Source: Mesorhizobium sp. L-2-11
GTDB lineage: Bacteria; Pseudomonadota; Alphaproteobacteria; Rhizobiales; Rhizobiaceae
Direction of reading: 5' to 3'
DNA: 64,000 nucleotides
NCBI RefSeq assembly: GCF_016756595.1
Contig: NZ_AP023257.1
Coordinates: 3,054,001 to 3,118,000, forward strand
The notes under the pieces are model-generated. The model was given only the letters and a program-made list of their open reading frames with translations, ran no database searches and was not told the origin of the DNA. The first letter of the stretch is position 1. Each line of letters opens with the position of its first letter. Below, one piece after another: positions 25,473 to 36,011 of this stretch. The position numbers were made by a program, and so were the translations under genes.

Positions 25473-25679
25473 GAGGAGATCGGTCGGCGGCAACCATCAC
25501 CGCCTCCTTTCAGACTCAGTCAAAGAACCAGTGCAAAGGAACTAGGTCATGGCGGCTCGACTTCGTTCTCTTTGCGTTCTGATCTCTGCCTGATAAATTG
25601 CGTCATTGGCAGCGGTGCGGCCCGCCGCCGATGATCGTTGCGCCTTGTCTTTCCCTCGCGAATCCGGTCTCTCGCGCTG

Positions 25680-26807
25680 ATGGAATTCTCTCCTCAACAG
25701 GACGATGCGCTGAAGGCGGTCGCCACCTGGCTCAAGACCGGAAAGCCGCAGCTGTTCCGGCTGTTCGGCTATGCCGGCACCGGCAAGACGACGCTGGCGC
25801 GCTATTTCGCCGAGCATGTCGACGGCCAGGTGCAGTTCGCCGCCTTCACCGGCAAGGCGGCGCAGGTGCTGCGTTCCAAGGGCGCGGTCAATGCCCGCAC
25901 CATCCATTCGCTGATCTACCGGCCGAAGGGCGAGGAATCGGTGGCGGACGAGGTGACCGGCAAGACCTCGATGTCGCCGACCTTTTCGCTCAATCGGCAA
26001 AGCCCGATCTCGCGGGCCAAGCTCGTCGTCATCGACGAATGTTCGATGGTCGACGAGCAGCTTGGCCGCGACCTCATGAGTTTCGGCACGCCGATCCTGG
26101 TTCTCGGCGATCCCGGCCAGTTGCCGCCGATCTCGGGCGGCGGCTTCTTCACCGAGCATGAACCGGATATTCTGCTCACCGAGATCCACCGGCAGGCGCG
26201 CGACAACCCGATCATCCGGCTGGCGCTCGACGTGCGCGAGGGCCGCGAATTCATGCGCGGCGACTATGGCGCGGCGCAGGTGATCGGCAAGGAAGACGTC
26301 ACCCAGGAACTGGTGCTGAAGGCGGACCAGGTGCTGGTCGGCACCAACAGGACGCGGCGTCGCTATAATCAGCGGCTGCGCGAGCTGAAGGGGTTCAATG
26401 CCGACTATCCACAGGCCGGCGACAAGCTCGTCTGCCTGCGCAACGACCCAGCCAAGGGACTGCTCAACGGCTCGCTGTGGAAGGTGATGACCTCGTCGCG
26501 CGAGACGGTGAAACCCGGCATCAATCTGCTGGTCTCACCGGAGGAGGACGATCCGGATCGCGGCGTCGCCAAGATCAAGCTGCTCAAAGCGGCGTTCGAG
26601 GACCCGGACGCCGACATTCCCTGGCAACAGAAAAAACGCTTCGACGATTTCGACTATGGCTACGCGCTGACCGTGCACAAGGCGCAAGGCTCGCAGTGGA
26701 ACGAGATCGTGCTTTTCGACGAAAGCTGGGCGTTCAAGGAAACCCGCCAGCGCTGGCTCTACACGGCAATCACGCGCGCGGCGGAACGGCTGACGATTGT
26801 CAGATAG
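25680..26807 (+). CDS. RecD-like ATP-dependent DNA helicase
   Basis: A 375-residue superfamily 1 helicase. Walker A is LFGYAGTGKTTLARYF, Walker B IDECSMVDEQLGRDL, motif III LVLGDPGQLPPISGGGFF, motif IV-like LTEIHRQARDNPI, and the C-terminal UvrD/RecD-type end is YGYALTVHKAQGSQW and RWLYTAITRAAERL. It is much shorter than RecD or RecD2 and lacks their N-terminal domain. No recB or recC partner is near; alphaproteobacteria use AddAB. The likely role is in DNA repair or plasmid/phage maintenance, which is inference. The start ATG 25680 (MEFSPQQ) places the family's usual first helix at the N-terminus. Confidence 0.88.
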   Translation: MEFSPQQDDALKAVATWLKTGKPQLFRLFGYAGTGKTTLARYFAEHVDGQVQFAAFTGKAAQVLRSKGAVNARTIHSLIYRPKGEESVADEVTGKTSMSPTFSLNRQSPISRAKLVVIDECSMVDEQLGRDLMSFGTPILVLGDPGQLPPISGGGFFTEHEPDILLTEIHRQARDNPIIRLALDVREGREFMRGDYGAAQVIGKEDVTQELVLKADQVLVGTNRTRRRYNQRLRELKGFNADYPQAGDKLVCLRNDPAKGLLNGSLWKVMTSSRETVKPGINLLVSPEEDDPDRGVAKIKLLKAAFEDPDADIPWQQKKRFDDFDYGYALTVHKAQGSQWNEIVLFDESWAFKETRQRWLYTAITRAAERLTIVR

Positions 26808-26864
26808 GCCGGTCGAGCAGCCCCCATGGGTTCGGAATCCGGGACTGGCAGGGATCGTATTGCG

Positions 26865-27269
26865 TCAGCGTGGGGCCAGCGGTCTGGCGCCGAGCCATTC
26901 CCAGGCGGATGCTTCGTCCCTTGCCGCAAAATGCCTGAGCTCGACAGGCGAGGAAGCAGGCAGCAAGCTCTGTGCGTTGGGTACCCAGTTCGGCTCGCCG
27001 AGCGCAGCGCAGCGGCCGACATGCTCCACGGCATGGGCCGTGCCCTGTTCAAGCGTTTCGTTCGACACATCGGCCCAATCGACGCCTTCATGGTCGATCA
27101 GGCGCACCAGCACGTCGATTCTCGGGTGCAGCGCGTAGGCCGCCTCCAGCAATCCGAACAGGTTTTCCGCATCGGCCGCCGTGACATGGCCGACGACGTC
27201 GATGGCGAACAGGTCGTCGCGGTCGGTGTCGATGCGGCGAACCGCCGGCACGTCTTCAAGATAATTCAC
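26865..27269 (-). CDS. STAS/SpoIIAA-like protein
   Basis: A 134-residue protein with the SpoIIAA-like (DUF3478) pattern: [20 protein letters not shown], a middle strand [18 protein letters not shown] and the end [19 protein letters not shown]. These proteins have a fold shared with STAS and Sec14-like lipid-binding domains, and their function is not established. It is a single gene, convergent with the helicase and divergent from pdxJ. Confidence 0.75.
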   Translation of the reverse strand: MNYLEDVPAVRRIDTDRDDLFAIDVVGHVTAADAENLFGLLEAAYALHPRIDVLVRLIDHEGVDWADVSNETLEQGTAHAVEHVGRCAALGEPNWVPNAQSLLPASSPVELRHFAARDEASAWEWLGARPLAPR

Positions 27270-27381
27270 GGGTCTTCCTCTTGCTGGATATTATACCTCC
27301 CTCTGGAACACCGGAAACCCCCTGTCTGTTCCCGCCAAAGGCGGTATAGATGGCCGCGATTGTATCCGGACCCGAGAAGCC

Positions 27382-28122
27382 ATGCCTGCAAAGCTTTCCG
27401 TCAATCTCAATGCCATCGCCATGCTGCGCAACCGGCGCGACCTGCCGTGGCCAAGCCTCATCGGGCTCGGGCGCTTGGCGCTGGCCGCCGGCGCGCATGG
27501 CCTGACCGTGCATCCGCGGCCCGACGAGCGGCACACCAGGCATTCCGACCTGCCGGAGATCAGGGCGCTGATCGACGACGAATTCCCCCAGGCAGAGTTC
27601 AACATCGAGGGCTATCCGAGCGAGGATTTCCTGGCGCTTGTGGAAAAGCACCAGCCGGAGCAGGTGACTCTGGTGCCCGACGACCCTGCCCAGGCCACCT
27701 CCGACCATGGCTGGAACTTTGCCGCCGAGGCGGCGTTCCTGACACCGATCGTCAAACGGCTGAAAAAGGGGGGCTTTCGCGTGTCGTTGTTTTCCGACCC
27801 GGATCCATCGGGCATCAACGCCGCGCGCGACACCGGCACCGACCGGATCGAACTCTACACGGGGCCATATGGCCGCTATCATTCCGATTCGGCAAAAGCG
27901 GCGACTGAGCTGGAAAGATTGGGAAAAACCGCGGATGCCGCGCTTGCCGCCGGGCTTCAGGTCAATGCCGGCCACGATCTGGTGGTGAACAACCTGCCGG
28001 CACTGGCAAAGCGCATCCCGGCATTGGCCGAAGTGTCGATCGGACATGGGTTGACAGCCGATGCGTTGGAGTATGGCATGGCCGGCACGGTCAAAAGATT
28101 CCTGAAGGCCTGTGGGTGGTAG
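27382..28122 (+). CDS. pdxJ: Pyridoxine 5'-phosphate synthase PdxJ
   Basis: Condenses 1-deoxyxylulose 5-phosphate with 3-amino-1-hydroxyacetone phosphate to form pyridoxine 5'-phosphate. The TIM-barrel protein has 246 residues, as usual, with [59 protein letters not shown] and [15 protein letters not shown]. The start is ATG 27382. It is not coupled to acpS as in enteric bacteria. Confidence 0.96.
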   Translation: MPAKLSVNLNAIAMLRNRRDLPWPSLIGLGRLALAAGAHGLTVHPRPDERHTRHSDLPEIRALIDDEFPQAEFNIEGYPSEDFLALVEKHQPEQVTLVPDDPAQATSDHGWNFAAEAAFLTPIVKRLKKGGFRVSLFSDPDPSGINAARDTGTDRIELYTGPYGRYHSDSAKAATELERLGKTADAALAAGLQVNAGHDLVVNNLPALAKRIPALAEVSIGHGLTADALEYGMAGTVKRFLKACGW

Positions 28123-28225
28123 AGATGGAAGCCTCGCTTTGCGGACATGGCAGCCATCACGTTGGGGCACTTGATATTGCATCGCAGCAGGCGTAGAGCA
28201 CCGCGCGCTTATCGGAGTGTCGTCC

Positions 28226-30139
28226 ATGGCCCTTACCAACAGTGGTAGTGAGGCAGAACCAGTCGAACAATCCAGCCATCCTGAGGTCGAAAAGCACAGC
28301 ACCAAGGTCTTGATGCTGGGCGCTCTCGGCGTGGTCTATGGCGATATCGGCACCAGCCCTATCTATGCGCTGCGCGAAGCACTGCATGCTTCGTCCGGCA
28401 CCGATCCGCGCAGTGCCGTCCTGGGCATTCTGTCGCTGATCGTCTGGGCACTGACGATTATCGTGACCATAAAGTATGTCGCTTTCGTGCTTCGGGCGGA
28501 TAACAAGGGCGAGGGCGGTACCCTGTCGCTTATGGCGCTGGCCCGGAAAGCCTATCCGGCGGGTTCCGGCATCATTCTTGTCATCGGTCTGTGCGGAGCC
28601 GCACTGTTTTTCGGCGACGCGATCATAACGCCGGCCATTTCGGTGCTTTCAGCGGTGGAAGGGCTAAGCGTCGTGACCCCGGCGTTCGATCCATATGTGG
28701 TTCCCATCACATTGGTGATCCTTGCCGTCTTGTTCGCCGTGCAGCGCTTCGGAACCGGCAGAGTGGCCTCGGTTTTCGGGCCGGTGACGGGGCTCTGGTT
28801 TCTGGCGATCGGCATTGCTGGATTGGTGCACATCCGCGACGACCCATCGGTGCTTTTGGCAATTAACCCCTACTATGCAATCGTCTACCTTGCGGAAGCC
28901 AAAGCGGGCGCATTTCTCACCGTCGGCGCGGTTTTTCTGGCGGTTACCGGTGCCGAAGCGCTTTACGTCGATCTCGGACATTTCGGTCGCCGTCCAATCG
29001 TGCTGGCCTGGTTCTGGATCGTCTTTCCCTGCCTGCTGCTCAGCTATTTTGGGCAAGGCGCATTCGTTCTTGCTCACGGCGGCGTGCCCGACAATCCGTT
29101 CTTCCAGATGCTGCCGGATTGGGCGCTGATCCCGATGGTCGGGCTCGCAACAGCGGCGACCGTGATCGCCAGTCAAGCCGTCATCTCCGGGGCGTTTTCG
29201 CTGACCCGGCAAGCGGTGCAGCTCAATCTTCTGCCCAGAATCGAAGTTCAGCACACTTCCGAGATGCAGCTCGGTCAGATTTACATGCCACGCGTGAACC
29301 TCATTCTCGCGCTCGGCGTGATGCTGCTGGTCGTCGGCTTTGGCAGTTCGAGTTCGCTGGCTTCCGCCTATGGAATTTCGGTGACAGGCGAGATGCTGAT
29401 GACGACGATTTTGCTGTTCGTGGTGATGCGGTGGCAATGGAAATGGCAGACCGCGCTCGCTGCGGCGCTGGCGCTGCTGTTTGGCACGATCGACACCGGC
29501 TTCTTTCTCGCGAATATCGCGAAATTCATGGAAGGCGGATGGGTTTCAATCGCCGTCGCCTGCATCATGGGGCTGATCATGGGGACCTGGATACGCGGTA
29601 GTCGCTATCTGTTCGACAAGACGCGCAGGAACGAGATTCCGCTCGATTTCCTTGCCGCCAATTTGTTGAAGAAGAAACCGCAGCTGGTGTCCGGCACCGC
29701 CGTGTTCCTGACCAGCGATCCGGTCAGCGCGCCGACCGCGCTGATGCACAGCCTGAAGCACTACAAGGTGCTGCATGAACAGAACGTCATCCTCTCGGTG
29801 GTGACGGCGCAGCAGCCTGTCGTGCCCGACAGTGACCGGGTCAAGATGGAAACCATCAACGAACTGTTCATGCGGGTGACACTGACCTTCGGCTACATGG
29901 AACAGCCCAACATTCCGCGTGCGCTGGCGATCTGTCGCAAGCAGGGCTGGAAGTTCGACATCATGACGACGTCCTTCTTCCTGTCGCGGCGCTCGCTCAA
30001 GGCGTCACCCAATTCCGGCATGCCGGTGTGGCAGGACAAGCTGTTCATCGGCCTGGCGCGCACGGCAGCCGATGCGACCGAGTATTTCCAGATCCCGACC
30101 GGACGTGTGGTCGAGATCGGGACGCAGGTGGCTATCTAG
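28226..30139 (+). CDS. kup: Kup family potassium uptake transporter
   Basis: A 637-residue inner-membrane K+/H+ symporter with about 12 transmembrane segments and a hydrophilic C-terminal domain. Family marks: [57 protein letters not shown] and the C-terminal [10 protein letters not shown] chose ATG 28226, eight bases after CGGAG, rather than GTG 28217. Several rhizobia carry two or more kup genes, so this is perhaps one of a set. The TAG stop is the first base block of a 246-bp palindromic element. Confidence 0.95.
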   Translation: MALTNSGSEAEPVEQSSHPEVEKHSTKVLMLGALGVVYGDIGTSPIYALREALHASSGTDPRSAVLGILSLIVWALTIIVTIKYVAFVLRADNKGEGGTLSLMALARKAYPAGSGIILVIGLCGAALFFGDAIITPAISVLSAVEGLSVVTPAFDPYVVPITLVILAVLFAVQRFGTGRVASVFGPVTGLWFLAIGIAGLVHIRDDPSVLLAINPYYAIVYLAEAKAGAFLTVGAVFLAVTGAEALYVDLGHFGRRPIVLAWFWIVFPCLLLSYFGQGAFVLAHGGVPDNPFFQMLPDWALIPMVGLATAATVIASQAVISGAFSLTRQAVQLNLLPRIEVQHTSEMQLGQIYMPRVNLILALGVMLLVVGFGSSSSLASAYGISVTGEMLMTTILLFVVMRWQWKWQTALAAALALLFGTIDTGFFLANIAKFMEGGWVSIAVACIMGLIMGTWIRGSRYLFDKTRRNEIPLDFLAANLLKKKPQLVSGTAVFLTSDPVSAPTALMHSLKHYKVLHEQNVILSVVTAQQPVVPDSDRVKMETINELFMRVTLTFGYMEQPNIPRALAICRKQGWKFDIMTTSFFLSRRSLKASPNSGMPVWQDKLFIGLARTAADATEYFQIPTGRVVEIGTQVAI

Positions 30140-30384
30140 GGCATGCCGATATTCAGGTGAGGCCGCATCGGCCCGAAAATCGGAATCGATTTTCGGAAAG
30201 CACGATGCGTAGATTCAAAAGTGTTAGAGCGTACTTTGTGCGTCCGAATGGACGCACGTCGCTCTAATGTCTGCGAACGGCGGGTTCCTGCGCTTCCGGT
30301 GCTCACGTACCCGAAAGTACGCTCCGCTCCGGTTCTCGGAACCCACCATTCTCGACTCGGTCTGACCTGAATCTCGACATGCCC
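30139..30384. repeat. 246-bp element with terminal inverted repeats, containing repeat copy B
   Basis: The ends form 27-base inverted repeats (30139-30165 and 30358-30384) with 23 of 27 positions matching; the outer 19 bases match at 17. Inside lies copy B of the dispersed repeat (30164-30266), about 93 per cent identical to the reverse complement of 763-864, and a further hairpin with GGGTTCC / GGAACCC arms. No open reading frame of note. The element abuts the kup stop and fills the gap to the NmrA-like gene. Confidence 0.75.
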
Positions 30385-30400
30385 CTGAACACGGCCGACT

Positions 30401-31291
30401 TCAGCCGGCCAGAGCTGCCTTGTTGGCTTCAAGAAACTGCTTCAGCGATTGCGGTTTCCTGCCCGACAGCGTCTCGATCGCGTCGGTCACCATGCCGATG
30501 CGGCCGGAGCGCGTGTTGGTGTCGAAGGACGTGACGATTGGGGCAAAGCCCTCGGGAACGCCGGCAGCCTTCAGGCCCTCGGTCAACGCCTCGTCCGAAA
30601 GCTGGACGACCTCGATCGGCTTGCCGGTGACGTCAGTCACCAGTGCCGCGATCTCGGCGACGGTATGGGCCTGCGGACCGGTCAGCGTGTATGTCGTGCT
30701 TTCGCTGGCGCCGGAGGCAAGGCCGGCAGCGATCGCCGCGGCCATGTCGTCGCGGGCGCCGTGGGCGATACGGCCGTCGGCTGCGGATGTATACCAGTGT
30801 CCAGAGGCAATGGCGTGCGGCAGCGACATGAACAGGTTTTCCTGATACCAGCCGTTGCGGAAGATCGTGTAGGGGATGCCGCTCGCCTTGATCGCCTGCT
30901 CGGTCCCGTAGTGATCGCCGGCAAACAGCACCGGCGATCCCGGCTCAGGATTGGGCATCGAGGTGTAGAGAAGATGCGAAACGCCGGCCTGCCCCGCGGC
31001 TGCGACGGCATTTTCGTGCTGCTTGAGGCGCTTGCCGCCAAGGTCGATCTCGCCGGTCGAGACGATGAGGACCCTGTCGGCGCCCTTGAATGCCTCGACA
31101 AGCGACGCCGCATCATCGAAATCGGCTTGCCTGATGATGACGCCGCGCGCTGCCAGCCCGGCGAGGTTTTCCGGATTGCGGGTGGCGGCGATGATCCGCG
31201 CGGGCGGAACCTTGAGCGTGTCCAGCAGATGATCGACGACGCCGCGGCCGAGCTGGCCGGAGGCGCCGGTGACGAGAAGAGTATCGGTCAT
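30401..31291 (-). CDS. NmrA/QorB-like NAD(P)-binding oxidoreductase
   Basis: A 296-residue atypical short-chain dehydrogenase. The Rossmann motif is LLVTGASGQLGRGVVDHLLD; VIIRQADFDDAASLVEAFKG and HLLYTSMPNPEPGSP follow, then YTIFRNGWYQENLF. The pattern fits the QorB (quinone oxidoreductase 2) branch of NmrA-like proteins, which bind NADPH and reduce quinones or act as redox sensors. It is divergent from an HxlR regulator, with a shared operator-like palindrome, the arrangement expected for a redox- or electrophile-responsive gene. Confidence 0.87.
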   Translation of the reverse strand: MTDTLLVTGASGQLGRGVVDHLLDTLKVPPARIIAATRNPENLAGLAARGVIIRQADFDDAASLVEAFKGADRVLIVSTGEIDLGGKRLKQHENAVAAAGQAGVSHLLYTSMPNPEPGSPVLFAGDHYGTEQAIKASGIPYTIFRNGWYQENLFMSLPHAIASGHWYTSAADGRIAHGARDDMAAAIAAGLASGASESTTYTLTGPQAHTVAEIAALVTDVTGKPIEVVQLSDEALTEGLKAAGVPEGFAPIVTSFDTNTRSGRIGMVTDAIETLSGRKPQSLKQFLEANKAALAG

Positions 31292-31333
31292 GGGAAATCC
31301 TGTCGTTGCGCCGGAGCGGCGGGTGCTTACATA

Positions 31334-31350
31334 GGTCTCAAAAAGAGACC
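31334..31350. promoter_or_regulatory. Inverted repeat between the NmrA-like and HxlR genes, candidate HxlR operator
   Basis: GGTCTC (31334-31339), AAAAA, GAGACC (31345-31350): perfect six-base arms. GTGCT (31323-31327) and AGCAC (31351-31355) add outer symmetry. It lies in the 136-base gap between the two divergent starts. Confidence 0.55.
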
Positions 31351-31427
31351 AGCACTAAAATAGGAATTGACCGAGCCCCGTAAAGAAGGCAGTTTTGCGG
31401 GAGGTAGGCAGGCGCAGGGAACCAGCG

Positions 31428-31838
31428 ATGGACAGCAAAGTCGTCAGTCTGAGGTCGAAGCTCGAGATTTACAAAGCGAGCAGCGGCGGCGGCAACCTTG
31501 CCGACTGTCCGGTGCGCGACGTGATCCAGGGCATCAGCAGCAAATGGAGCTCGCTGCTGATGATGGCGCTGGCCGAAAAGCCGTACCGGTTCGGCGAATT
31601 GCGGCGGCTGGTGCCCGACATTTCACAGCGCATGCTCACCCAGACGCTGCACGATTTGCAGCGCGACGGTTATGTCCATCGCGAGGTCTTCCCGACCAAG
31701 CCGCCGAGCGTCGAATACAGTCTGACCGATCTCGGACGCTCGATGTTCGGGCCGCTGCATCAACTGCTCCAATGGGCCGAGCTCAATCATGGCGCTGTGC
31801 GCGCCGCGCGGAACGCTTTCGACGCTGCCAACGCTTAA
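31428..31838 (+). CDS. HxlR family transcriptional regulator
   Basis: A 136-residue winged-helix regulator with the HxlR core: [40 protein letters not shown] (recognition helix region), [20 protein letters not shown] and [12 protein letters not shown]. The single Cys in the CPVRD motif is the redox-sensing position in several members (HypR, QorR). It is divergent from the NmrA/QorB-like gene and probably controls it. I chose ATG 31428 over the upstream TTG. Confidence 0.9.
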   Translation: MDSKVVSLRSKLEIYKASSGGGNLADCPVRDVIQGISSKWSSLLMMALAEKPYRFGELRRLVPDISQRMLTQTLHDLQRDGYVHREVFPTKPPSVEYSLTDLGRSMFGPLHQLLQWAELNHGAVRAARNAFDAANA

Positions 31839-31897
31839 CCAGCCCCAGAATAATGGATGGGTGGCTGGAACCATGATCGATCCGTTGCGGACCGGTA

Positions 31898-32608
31898 TCA
31901 AGGAAGCGCAGTGGCCGCCTCGTTGCGGCGGATGAGTTTCGAAAGGTGCGAATCCTTCGCTTGCAGGAATGCATGAAGGCGCTGTGGATAGTCCGGGGTG
32001 ACAGCGTCCTTCACCGACGGGCGTTGGTGCAATCGCTTTCGCCAGGCCTCGACACGCGGCTTTCCGCTCAGGACGCCGAAATCGCCGATCCGATCGAAGG
32101 CGTCGAAATAGCGGAAGATTGGTGCATAGACGGCATCGACCAGTGAAAAGCGCTCGCCGGCAAACCATGGCCCAGCCCGGCCAGCCGCCAGTTCCGCTTC
32201 GAGACGATCGAACATTGCCGACAGAGCTTTGCTTTCGGCAAGAAAGGCGGCCTCGGTCGGCGCGGAATAGAATCGACCAATGGCGTTGAGGATGGCCGAG
32301 CCGAACTCGATCCAGGCGCGATGCCGGGCGCGGGCCAGCGGGTCGGCAGGGTGGAGTGGGTTGGCCAGCGTTTCCTCGAGAAATTCGAGGATGACTGCTG
32401 ATTCGAAGATCACCGTTTCCTCGCCATTCTGCGGCACACGCAGCAGCGGCACCCTGCCGAGCGGCGAAATCGCCTTGAACCAGGCCGGCTTGTCGGCGAG
32501 ATCGACGGTGATCCGCTCGAACGGCACGTTCTTTTCGGCGAGCGAGATCGCTGCGCGCTGCACATAGGGACAAAGGTGGTGGCTGACGAGAACCAGCTTG
32601 GCGGTCAT
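31898..32608 (-). CDS. Glutathione S-transferase family protein
   Basis: A 236-residue protein with the GST fold: thioredoxin-like N-terminal domain (VSHHLCPYVQRAAISLAEKN, then ISPLGRVPLLRV and the glutathione-binding ESAVILEFLEE) and the all-helical C-terminal domain. The active-site region is LCPYVQ, a cysteine-type arrangement as in omega, lambda and DHAR-like GSTs, which favour thiol exchange and reduction over classical conjugation. The gene ends convergent with the HxlR gene and follows the Rieske gene by one base, so the two form a unit controlled by the divergent MarR regulator. Confidence 0.9.
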   Translation of the reverse strand: MTAKLVLVSHHLCPYVQRAAISLAEKNVPFERITVDLADKPAWFKAISPLGRVPLLRVPQNGEETVIFESAVILEFLEETLANPLHPADPLARARHRAWIEFGSAILNAIGRFYSAPTEAAFLAESKALSAMFDRLEAELAAGRAGPWFAGERFSLVDAVYAPIFRYFDAFDRIGDFGVLSGKPRVEAWRKRLHQRPSVKDAVTPDYPQRLHAFLQAKDSHLSKLIRRNEAATALP

Positions 32609-32609
32609 T

Positions 32610-32915
32610 TCATTCTCCCCAGACGTAATTCAACGCGCCGTCCTCGACGCGGGTGGAGAGGAACATGAGACGTGAGCCTTTGGACGCCGGGCCTTCGATC
32701 CGCTCCCCGCTCGCCATGTCGAACGAGGCGCCATGCCACTGGCAGACGAGCTTACCGTCCTTGCAGTCGAGCGGCCCACCGAAATGCAGGCAGACATTGG
32801 CGGCGGCGCGGATACGGTCGCCGCTGCGGTAGACATGGACTTCACGTCCGAAGAATGGAGCGATCAGGCTGCCCGTCTCCGGGATGTCGGCGATCTTGCA
32901 GATTTCATGTTTCAT
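32610..32915 (-). CDS. Small Rieske [2Fe-2S] ferredoxin
   Basis: A 101-residue single-domain Rieske protein. The ligands are in C42-L-H44 and C58-Q-W-H61, with normal 15-residue and loop spacing. There is no signal or anchor, so it is a soluble electron carrier of the dioxygenase-ferredoxin type. I chose ATG 32915 (MKHEICK) over 32945, because the latter would run through the operator palindromes. Coupled to the GST gene downstream and divergent from a MarR regulator. The electron partner is unknown. Confidence 0.9.
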   Translation of the reverse strand: MKHEICKIADIPETGSLIAPFFGREVHVYRSGDRIRAAANVCLHFGGPLDCKDGKLVCQWHGASFDMASGERIEGPASKGSRLMFLSTRVEDGALNYVWGE

Positions 32916-32932
32916 GGCAGTGCTCCGATATG

Positions 32933-32993
32933 AATGCAATTGCATTTATATAGATGCATTTGCATCGAAAGTCAAGCTTGATGCAATTGCATC
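32933..32993. promoter_or_regulatory. Three MarR-type operator palindromes
   Basis: AATGCAATTGCATT (32933-32946), GATGCATTTGCATC (32953-32966) and GATGCAATTGCATC (32980-32993). The first and third are perfect 14-base palindromes; the second has perfect six-base arms around TT. Centres are 20 and 27 bases apart. They fill the gap between the divergent Rieske and MarR genes, so both genes are likely controlled by the MarR protein. Confidence 0.75.
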
Positions 32994-33012
32994 TATCGCC
33001 TATGCTGCAATC

Positions 33013-33468
33013 ATGACGAAGAAAGCCGACCCTTCGCCCGCGGCCATCAAGGCCTGGGCGCGCCTGATGCGCATTTCGCGCCAGCTGGTGGAAAGAGCCG
33101 AAGACGCGCTGAAGGACGCTGGCTTGCCGCCGCTTGCCTGGTACGACGTGCTGCATGAGCTTGCCGAAGCCGGCGAGGGCGGCTTGCGGCCGTTCCAGCT
33201 GATCGAGCGCACGCTGTTTGCGCAGTACAATGTCTCGCGGCTACTGGCGCGGCTCGAAGCGGACGGGCTGGTCGAGAAGCTCAGGGTTGCCGATGACGGT
33301 CGCGGACAGACTATCCGCATCACCGGCAAGGGGCGCGAGATGCGCCGCCGGATGTGGGCCGTCTACGGACGATCGATCGCCGAGCTGGTCGGCGAAAAAC
33401 TCTCAAATGATGACTTGGAAACCTTGTCGGTCTTGCTGGGGCGGCTGCGTCATCCGATGCCGGAGTGA
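33013..33468 (+). CDS. MarR family transcriptional regulator
   Basis: A 151-residue winged-helix regulator. The pattern is LMRISRQLVERAEDALKDAG, then LAWYDVLHELAEAGEGGLRP, the recognition helix QYNVSRLLARLEADGLVEKL and the wing ADDGRGQTIRITGKGREMRR. MarR dimers bind short palindromes and release DNA when they bind phenolic or oxidising ligands. Three fitting palindromes lie just upstream. The start ATG 33013 lies 20 bases after the last palindrome. Divergent from the Rieske-GST pair, which are the probable targets. Confidence 0.92.
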   Translation: MTKKADPSPAAIKAWARLMRISRQLVERAEDALKDAGLPPLAWYDVLHELAEAGEGGLRPFQLIERTLFAQYNVSRLLARLEADGLVEKLRVADDGRGQTIRITGKGREMRRRMWAVYGRSIAELVGEKLSNDDLETLSVLLGRLRHPMPE

Positions 33469-33501
33469 TGTGGTCCCGCTGGCGCAGAAGGATTGCAGCC
33501 T

Positions 33502-33930
33502 TCAGGCACTGCCCCAAAGAAATGCCAGTGCCGCCAGCACGCCAAGCATGACGCGAACCAGATGCAGATTGCCCCATTTGACGATCAACGCCCGGGCCTG
33601 CGGATTGGTGGCGGCCGCGTCCATCGCCTCCAGCAACCGGTTTGTCGGCATCATTGCGATCAGCGTCCATGGCCATGGCAGGATGATCAGCACCGCCCCG
33701 ATGAGATGGCCGAGACTGCCGGTCTGCCACCAGGCAACGACACCAAGAACACAGGCGACGACGGCAATCGACGCCTGCATGGCGGCGCCGCGCTTGTAGG
33801 AAGGCTGCCATTCCTGCAGCAGTGCACGGTCGTCGAGGCGAAGCCGCGCTGGTTGCTCGGCGACGCTGATGTAGATGGCGGCGCCCGCGAAAGCGGCGGC
33901 AACCGTCAATGCAAGCAGGCCGACGAGCAT
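33502..33930 (-). CDS. DUF1772 family membrane protein
   Basis: A 142-residue protein with about four hydrophobic segments, starting MLVGLLALTVAAAFAGAAIY. The stretch EQPARLRLDDRALLQEWQPSYKR cut into the family pattern EQPARL and LQEWQPSY, plus MMPTNRLLEA in the second half, fit the DUF1772 (anthrone oxygenase-like) family. No function is established for bacterial members. ATG 33930 follows GGAGAG. It is divergent from a TetR regulator, which probably represses it. Confidence 0.82.
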   Translation of the reverse strand: MLVGLLALTVAAAFAGAAIYISVAEQPARLRLDDRALLQEWQPSYKRGAAMQASIAVVACVLGVVAWWQTGSLGHLIGAVLIILPWPWTLIAMMPTNRLLEAMDAAATNPQARALIVKWGNLHLVRVMLGVLAALAFLWGSA

Positions 33931-33999
33931 TTTTCTCTCCGCGACAAATCGTTCGAGCGGTGGCCGTTCCCCGAAAGCGTCAAAAAGCGGAGATAGGGC

Positions 34000-34051
34000 T
34001 TGCACAGGGTCCGACAATACGGCATAGACGTGCCGAACCGTAACGTACGGT
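34000..34051 (+). promoter_or_regulatory. Promoter and operator of the tetR-like gene
   Basis: TTGCAC (34000-34005), 17 bases, CATAGA (34023-34028) form a reasonable promoter. Just after the expected start lies ACCGTA-ACG-TACGGT (34037-34051), perfect six-base arms. Overlap of operator and start site fits autorepression, and the DUF1772 promoter must lie in the same gap on the other strand. Confidence 0.5.
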
Positions 34052-34090
34052 ACTGCCCTGGCCGCCGCCATCATCGAGCAGGAAAAGAGT

Positions 34091-34753
34091 TTGTTGCAGG
34101 CAAGCGTCGACATCGACACTGGCGAAGCGCTGACGGAGCGGCAGAAAGCCGTGCTCGACGCCGCACTTCGCCTGCTGGTCGAGGAGGGCGATCAGTTGAC
34201 CATGACCGCCGTGGCGCGGCGGGCGAGCTGTTCAAAGGAAACGCTCTACAAATGGTTCGGCGATCGCGACGGGCTGTTGACGGCAACGGTGCAATGGCAG
34301 GCCTCCAAGGTGCGGGTGGTGCCGGTCGACGGCAAGGGGCTCACCCTGGCTTCGCTGACGGTGAGCCTCGCACGTTTCGCTTCGGACTGGCTCAAGGTGA
34401 TTTCGAGCGACACATCGATCGCGCTGAACCGCGTCGCCATTGGCCGGGCTGGCTCGGGGAACGACGATCTTGGCGCCATCGTGCTGGAGAACGGCCGCTT
34501 CGCGCTGGCCAGGCGCCTGAAGCCGGTGCTGGAGGCCGGCCGGCAGGCCGGGCTTCTCGAGTTCTCGGATGCCGAAGCGGCATTCCGCACCTTTTTCGGG
34601 CTGGTCGCCCGTGACGTGCAGATCCGCCTGCTGCTCGGCGACCGGCTGGAAATGACTGATGCGGCGATCGGCGGCGATGCCGTCCGGGCGACGCAGCAGT
34701 TTCTCGCTCTTTACCGAGCAAAAACCGGGCCGCAAGGCCCCCTGGAGCCAGAT

Positions 34754-34783
<30 letters not shown>
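34091..34783 (+). CDS. TetR family transcriptional regulator
   Basis: A 230-residue regulator with the N-terminal TetR helix-turn-helix (QKAVLDAALRLLVEEGDQLT, MTAVARRASCSKETLYKWFG) and a helical ligand-binding domain including DTSIALNRVAIGRA, as in AefR-type members. It begins with TTG at 34091 or 34094, behind AGGAAA; no ATG is available near. The last nine codons run through a palindrome (34754-34780), so the C-terminus may derive from a repeat. Probably regulates the divergent DUF1772 gene. Confidence 0.88.
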
Positions 34784-35899
<1,116 letters not shown>

Positions 35900-35933
35900 T
35901 CGAAATCCACACTTTTTGTCTTTGCGCAGAAAG

Positions 35934-35962
35934 GCCGGCGGAGCGCTCCGTCGGCTTTTTTT
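35934..35962 (+). terminator. Rho-independent terminator of ilvC
   Basis: GCCGGCGGA pairs with TCCGTCGGC (one G-T pair) around a short GCGC loop, followed by seven T (35956-35962). Confidence 0.9.
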
Positions 35963-36011
35963 ACATAAAGGCCGTGTGGTTAGCTGGTTGGAGAAAGCCC
36001 GTTCAGGGGAT

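Noticed and set aside
25680-26807. RecBCD component
   Set aside because: The helicase is far too short for RecD, lacks its N-terminal domain, and no recB or recC is near, so only RecD-like is claimed.
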